From Lepisosteus oculatus (lineage: Eukaryota; Chordata; Actinopteri; Semionotiformes; Lepisosteidae), in assembly GCF_040954835.1 (NCBI RefSeq), contig NC_090706.1, forward strand, positions 40,495,148-40,559,147: a DNA stretch of 64,000 nucleotides, read 5' to 3'. Under the pieces are notes generated by a model. The model had not been told where the DNA came from, ran no database searches, and was given only the letters and a program-made list of their open reading frames with translations. Each line of letters begins with the position of its first letter. Position 1 is the stretch's first letter. Shown here one piece after another: positions 60,950-64,000 of this stretch. The position numbers were made by a program, and so were the translations under genes.

Positions 60950-61360
60950 GGCAGCCTCAAAGATGGTGTCCCTCCACCATCACCCCCTTTTCAGTTGGCG
61001 TCCAACTGCTGCGGTGTCAGCCCTCAATTCTTTCCCCTCCCCGGGCTTTCCACTTGAGGACTTTTTTCTTTTTTCTTTTTTCTTTTTTCTTTTTTCTTTT
61101 TTCTTTTTTCTTTTTTCTTTTTTCTTTTTTCTTTTTTCTTTTTTCTTTTTTCTTTTTTCTTTTTTCTTTTAGCAATGCTGCTTCCTCCCCAGCAAAGACT
61201 TCTATTTTCCTGATTGCCACAGTGTCTTCCTCTGCCTACCACAGAGGTCCAATTTCGAGTGAGCCGGTGATTGGTGGCTATACTGACACCTGTTTCCTGA
61301 ATCATGTACTTCTCATTCTCATTCTACAATCAGTTCCTGCAAAACTTTGCAGATAAACCA
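60950..61360 (+). repeat. Unnamed dispersed repeat, family B, copy 2, with expanded tract
   Basis: Homologous to 49900-50300. The conserved right part reads 'taccacagaggtccaa' and 'actgacacctgtttcctgaa'. In copy 1 the equivalent position holds a plain T run; here it has expanded into the heptamer array at 61061-61170. Confidence 0.7.
61061..61170. repeat. (CTTTTTT)n heptamer tract, about 15.7 copies
   Basis: A near-perfect 7-bp tandem array, 110 bp long. Because 7 is not a multiple of 3, each frame cycles through the same Phe/Leu/Ser codons on the plus strand and Lys/Glu/Arg on the minus, so it opens long meaningless frames on both strands. Confidence 0.97.
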
Positions 61361-61631
61361 GATCTCTTCAATAGCTATCTTCTGTGTTCAAAGAAATCTG
61401 CGTGTCTGTTGTGGGGGGTCATGATAATCCTGACCATTGTCTTTTTTAACATTGAGTTAATGTCAAAGTATTAAGTGTGCTGTCTCTTTATATTCATAGG
61501 CTTTTTTCATCATTATTAGACTTTGATTGAACCAATGAACCGACATTATTGGACAGCTGGGGAGGAGGTCACAGTTTCACTCTCGTACTTGAGGCATGGG
61601 ACATAAAGTTACTAGTTTATTTGTCTGATCC
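61361..61631. other. Short stretch with nothing recognised
   Basis: No gene or named repeat is visible. Confidence 0.5.
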
Positions 61632-61784
61632 TATATTTGCACCTATTTATATAGCATATAATTTTACTGGATCAGTGCAGGTAAAGTACCTTGATCAAGG
61701 GCACCACAGCAGTATGTCAAGTGGGATTTGGACCACAGTATTCCTGTTATAAATTCAGTACCCTAACCACTGCTCCACACTGCT
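61632..61784 (-). mobile_element. tRNA-headed SINE, second family
   Basis: On the minus strand the head reads 'gtgtggagcagtggttaggg' with a B-box-like 'ggtccaaatcc' (plus 61724-61734), followed by 'gtggtgcccttgatcaaggt' and 'actttacctgcactgatcc', the body of a widespread fish SINE. The 3' tail is missing or decayed beyond about 61632. Confidence 0.75.
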
Positions 61785-61794
61785 TCCCTGACTT

Positions 61795-62275
61795 CTGAAG
61801 TTGCATTACAGGAACTGCCGTAGGCATCACAAGCATAAAAGAGTATAAAAATGAGTTTAAAGAAAGGATTTGAAAGTGCTGATAGATTTGCAAGATCTGA
61901 TATGAGCTGGGAGATCATTCCACAGACTTTGAGCAACAGAACAGAAGCCACAGTCTCCAAGGGTCTCCCAGTGTTCGGATCCTCACATTAGTAACTGAAA
62001 GAAAACCAGAAGTGTGAAAAGCCCAGGACAAATGTGTAGGTGTATAAGGGGTGAGCAGTTCATTGTTGTCAGGAGTCTAAAAGGCAACCAGAAGTATTTT
62101 GAATCTTATTCTGAAATTTACATTAGGTAGTGCAAGGAAACTAAAACAGCTGAGTTATGAACCAGATGAATTTTTTACATGTTTGCACACAATACTAAGC
62201 ACTTCCACATTACACAAGCACATTACAATAATCAAGTCTAAAAAAGACAAAACCGTGTATAAGCTTTTCTTCATC
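61795..62275 (-). pseudogene. L2-type LINE, C-terminal reverse transcriptase fragment
   Basis: The minus strand encodes 'EEKLIHGFVFFRLDYCNVL' (about 62222-62278), then after heavy decay 'ELLTPYTPTHLSW' and 'LGDLGDCGFCSVAQSLWNDL' followed by 'PAHIRSCKSISTFKS'. These match the order of conserved C-terminal blocks in L2/CR1-clade ORF2 (RLDYCNALL; LLTPYTPSRSLRS; LGDRAFSVAAPKLWNSLP). Several stops and at least one frameshift (near 61870) interrupt it, so it is dead. It belongs to the same broad clade as the fragment at 53412-53904; their shared RLDYCN block shows they are separate insertions. Confidence 0.8.
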
Positions 62276-62702
62276 AGATGAAGAGCAATGTGTACAAATA
62301 CTCGCAATGACACAAATAAGACATCTTTACAACACAGTGGAAATGAGCTTCATCTGTGAGACGTCTCTCCAAAATGACCTCCACACTCCTCACCTGAGCA
62401 CTCGGACTGATTCCAGGCCACTAGGGTTTACACAGTTGATAAGAAGAGCCAATCAATACAGCAGGTCAGATGTAAAAAGTTTTGTTGCATCCATTTTTAA
62501 TTTCACCTAAATAAGTGTGACAAAATAGATAGTTGATTAATGTAAAGCCTGATTAATGTCAGGCTTTGTGTGAACATACTGTACATTTTGGTGTCTTAAG
62601 CCTATGCTCCTCCACAACAAAATCGGACACATCTGGCATCTTGTAAGGCTCTGTTTTTGGTCCTGTTTGTTTTAGTATCTGCGGTATATGTTATCACTGG
62701 GC
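62276..62702. other. Gene-free stretch, nothing recognised
   Basis: It lies between a LINE fragment and the 5S-SINE. It may be further decayed LINE sequence, but I find no motif. Confidence 0.45.
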
Positions 62703-63230
62703 TGGATATGACTTGAGCACTCTTCTGAACACTCCACTCAAAGCACTTTACAGGTAATGGAGAGTCCTCTCCACCTGCAGCTCCTCCTGGATGATGCAAC
62801 AGCAGCCATAGTGCACCACACATCAGCTATCACTGGGGAGGAGACCAGAGTGAGGATGCCATTTCATCGATGCGGATTATTTGGAGGCCATGACTGGTAT
62901 GGGCCAGGGGGAAATTTGGCCAGGATCACACCTACTGTTTTCGAGAAACACCCTAGAATTTTTAAAGACCACAGAGAGTCAGGACCTCAGTTTTACATCT
63001 CATCCGAAGGACAGCACCTGCTTACAGTATAGTGTCCCCGTCACTATACTGGGGCATTAGGACCCACAGAGACCACAGGGTGAGCGCCCCCTACTGGCCC
63101 CACTAACACCACTTCCAGCAGCAACCTTAGTTTTTCCCAGGAGGTCTCCCATCCAGGTACTGACCAGGCTCACACCTGTTGGGCTTCAGTGTGTTGCAGT
63201 TATGAATTGCAGGGCGATATGGCTGTTAGC
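62703..63230 (-). mobile_element. 5S-rRNA-headed SINE (SINE3-type), nearly full length
   Basis: On the minus strand the 5' 110 bp (63230 to about 63120) derive from 5S rRNA: 'gctaacagccatatcgccct' at the start and an intact box C, 'tggatgggagacctcctggg' (plus 63136-63155). The body includes 'ggtgctgtccttcggatgag', 'gtcctgactctctgtggtct' and 'tggccaaatttccccctggc'. The 3' end 'ttacctgtaaagtgctttga' and 'gtggagtgttcagaagagtg' is the L2-like tail also seen alone at 20243 and 25207. The box A region is more diverged than box C. It is Pol III-derived, noncoding, and depends on a LINE for mobility. Confidence 0.9.
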
Positions 63231-64000
63231 TCAAATCATCTCTGTGTTCTTTTTTATTCCTTGTCGTTTTGAGGTTTACGCAGAGTACTTTTGCACCTAA
63301 TTAGTTTAGCAAATAGGGTGTTAGACACTGAGTATAGCCAAACATTTCACATGCTGTTGTGTCCAGATTATCACCATTTACTAAATCAAGCTCAGAACTT
63401 CCTAGAAAAAAAAACTGACAAGACTTACAATTAATCAAAAAACAAATTAATTTGCCTGCAGCAATGAGAATTAAGTAAGTCATCTTTTGATAAGTGAATC
63501 TTATTTGGTTAGGGTTGGAAAGATCACTGATCATGAAAATATGTTTTACGCTTTCACTGGAGAGTTTTAGGCACTTTTGTTACCTCATAAATTGATGCAC
63601 ACAGCTGCAATAAAATGCACATTAATTCATTCCATAGCAGAAATATGAATTCAAAAGTAACTGTTATCAGTACAAGCTATTGATATGCTAGCTTTTTTGT
63701 CTGTGAAAGCCAAGCATCAGTCGTATCCCAGTTACATATCATATCACTTGTACTACCAATTATATTATTCATTAAATTTAAATGATACACAATTCACATG
63801 TCATATCATTATACATTGCTAAATTACAAAAATGGTTCACATCATTCAGGAGGCTTGTGGTTTCTTTCTACATAGCCAGAGCTTATTTCAGTTTCTATTG
63901 TCCCCACAACCTCTTTCAACCGGCCACTCTGAGGTGCATCTCAGCCACACACTCCAGCTGAAGTCCACCTAAAGATGGTCGTAGTGTATCTATAGATACC
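63231..64000. other. Gene-free AT-rich end of window
   Basis: No gene or repeat is recognised. Confidence 0.6.

Noticed and set aside
60885..61356. Phe-rich and Lys-rich frames of 67-143 codons
   Set aside because: Produced by the (CTTTTTT)n tract, which keeps frames open regardless of coding.
1..64000. Bacterial or phage features such as operons, CRISPR arrays or attachment sites
   Set aside because: Sequence composition and repeat content are vertebrate; no operon-like gene packing or direct-repeat/spacer array exists. The tandem arrays have no unique spacers.

Overview
The window reads as vertebrate nuclear DNA, most likely from a ray-finned fish. It is AT-rich, has long gene-free stretches, and carries fish-type interspersed repeats: a 5S-rRNA-headed SINE, tRNA-headed SINEs, L2/CR1-clade LINE fragments, the L2-tail repeat ending in ATGG, a hAT-type MITE with 8-bp target duplications, and a Penelope-like element. 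I cannot name the species. I found no host protein-coding gene, exon, rRNA or functional tRNA. The many short open frames have no recognisable domains and look like chance. The window is best described as intergenic or deep-intronic sequence.

Layout. 1-20 kb is mostly unique-looking AT-rich DNA with a degenerate L2-tail repeat near 6 kb, two copies of an unnamed repeat (9.43-9.68 and 11.88-12.36 kb; the second is split by a tRNA-headed SINE), and no gene. 20-30 kb holds two truncated 3' ends of the 5S-SINE, a tRNA-SINE fragment, an 88% identical 75-bp direct repeat pair near 29 kb and a CA-rich minisatellite. 30-35 kb holds a probable solo LTR (30306-30746), a weaker LTR-like block, one copy of an old dispersed repeat and a tRNA-headed SINE. 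35-53 kb is again gene-free, with a hAT MITE at 38.2 kb, a 20/40-bp minisatellite at 41.5 kb, an L2-tail copy at 45.5 kb and several perfect inverted repeats. 53-64 kb is the repeat-dense end: a dead L2-type reverse transcriptase fragment, a well-preserved 5'-truncated Penelope-like element, another LINE 3' fragment, tRNA SINEs, a (CTTTTTT)n tract and a nearly full-length 5S-SINE.

The most informative locus is 57.8-60.3 kb. A Penelope-like retroelement on the minus strand (57841-60120), encoding a reverse transcriptase and a GIY-YIG endonuclease, inserted into an older plus-strand L2-tail repeat. The 13-bp target duplication (57828-57840 and 60121-60133) is exact, and the two halves of the host repeat join cleanly when the insert is removed. 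The 673-codon frame has no frameshift and only three premature stops, so it is a fairly young dead copy.

A second window-wide signal is strong over-representation of the heptamer TACTGTA/TACAGTA, often in palindromes. I can see it but not explain it.
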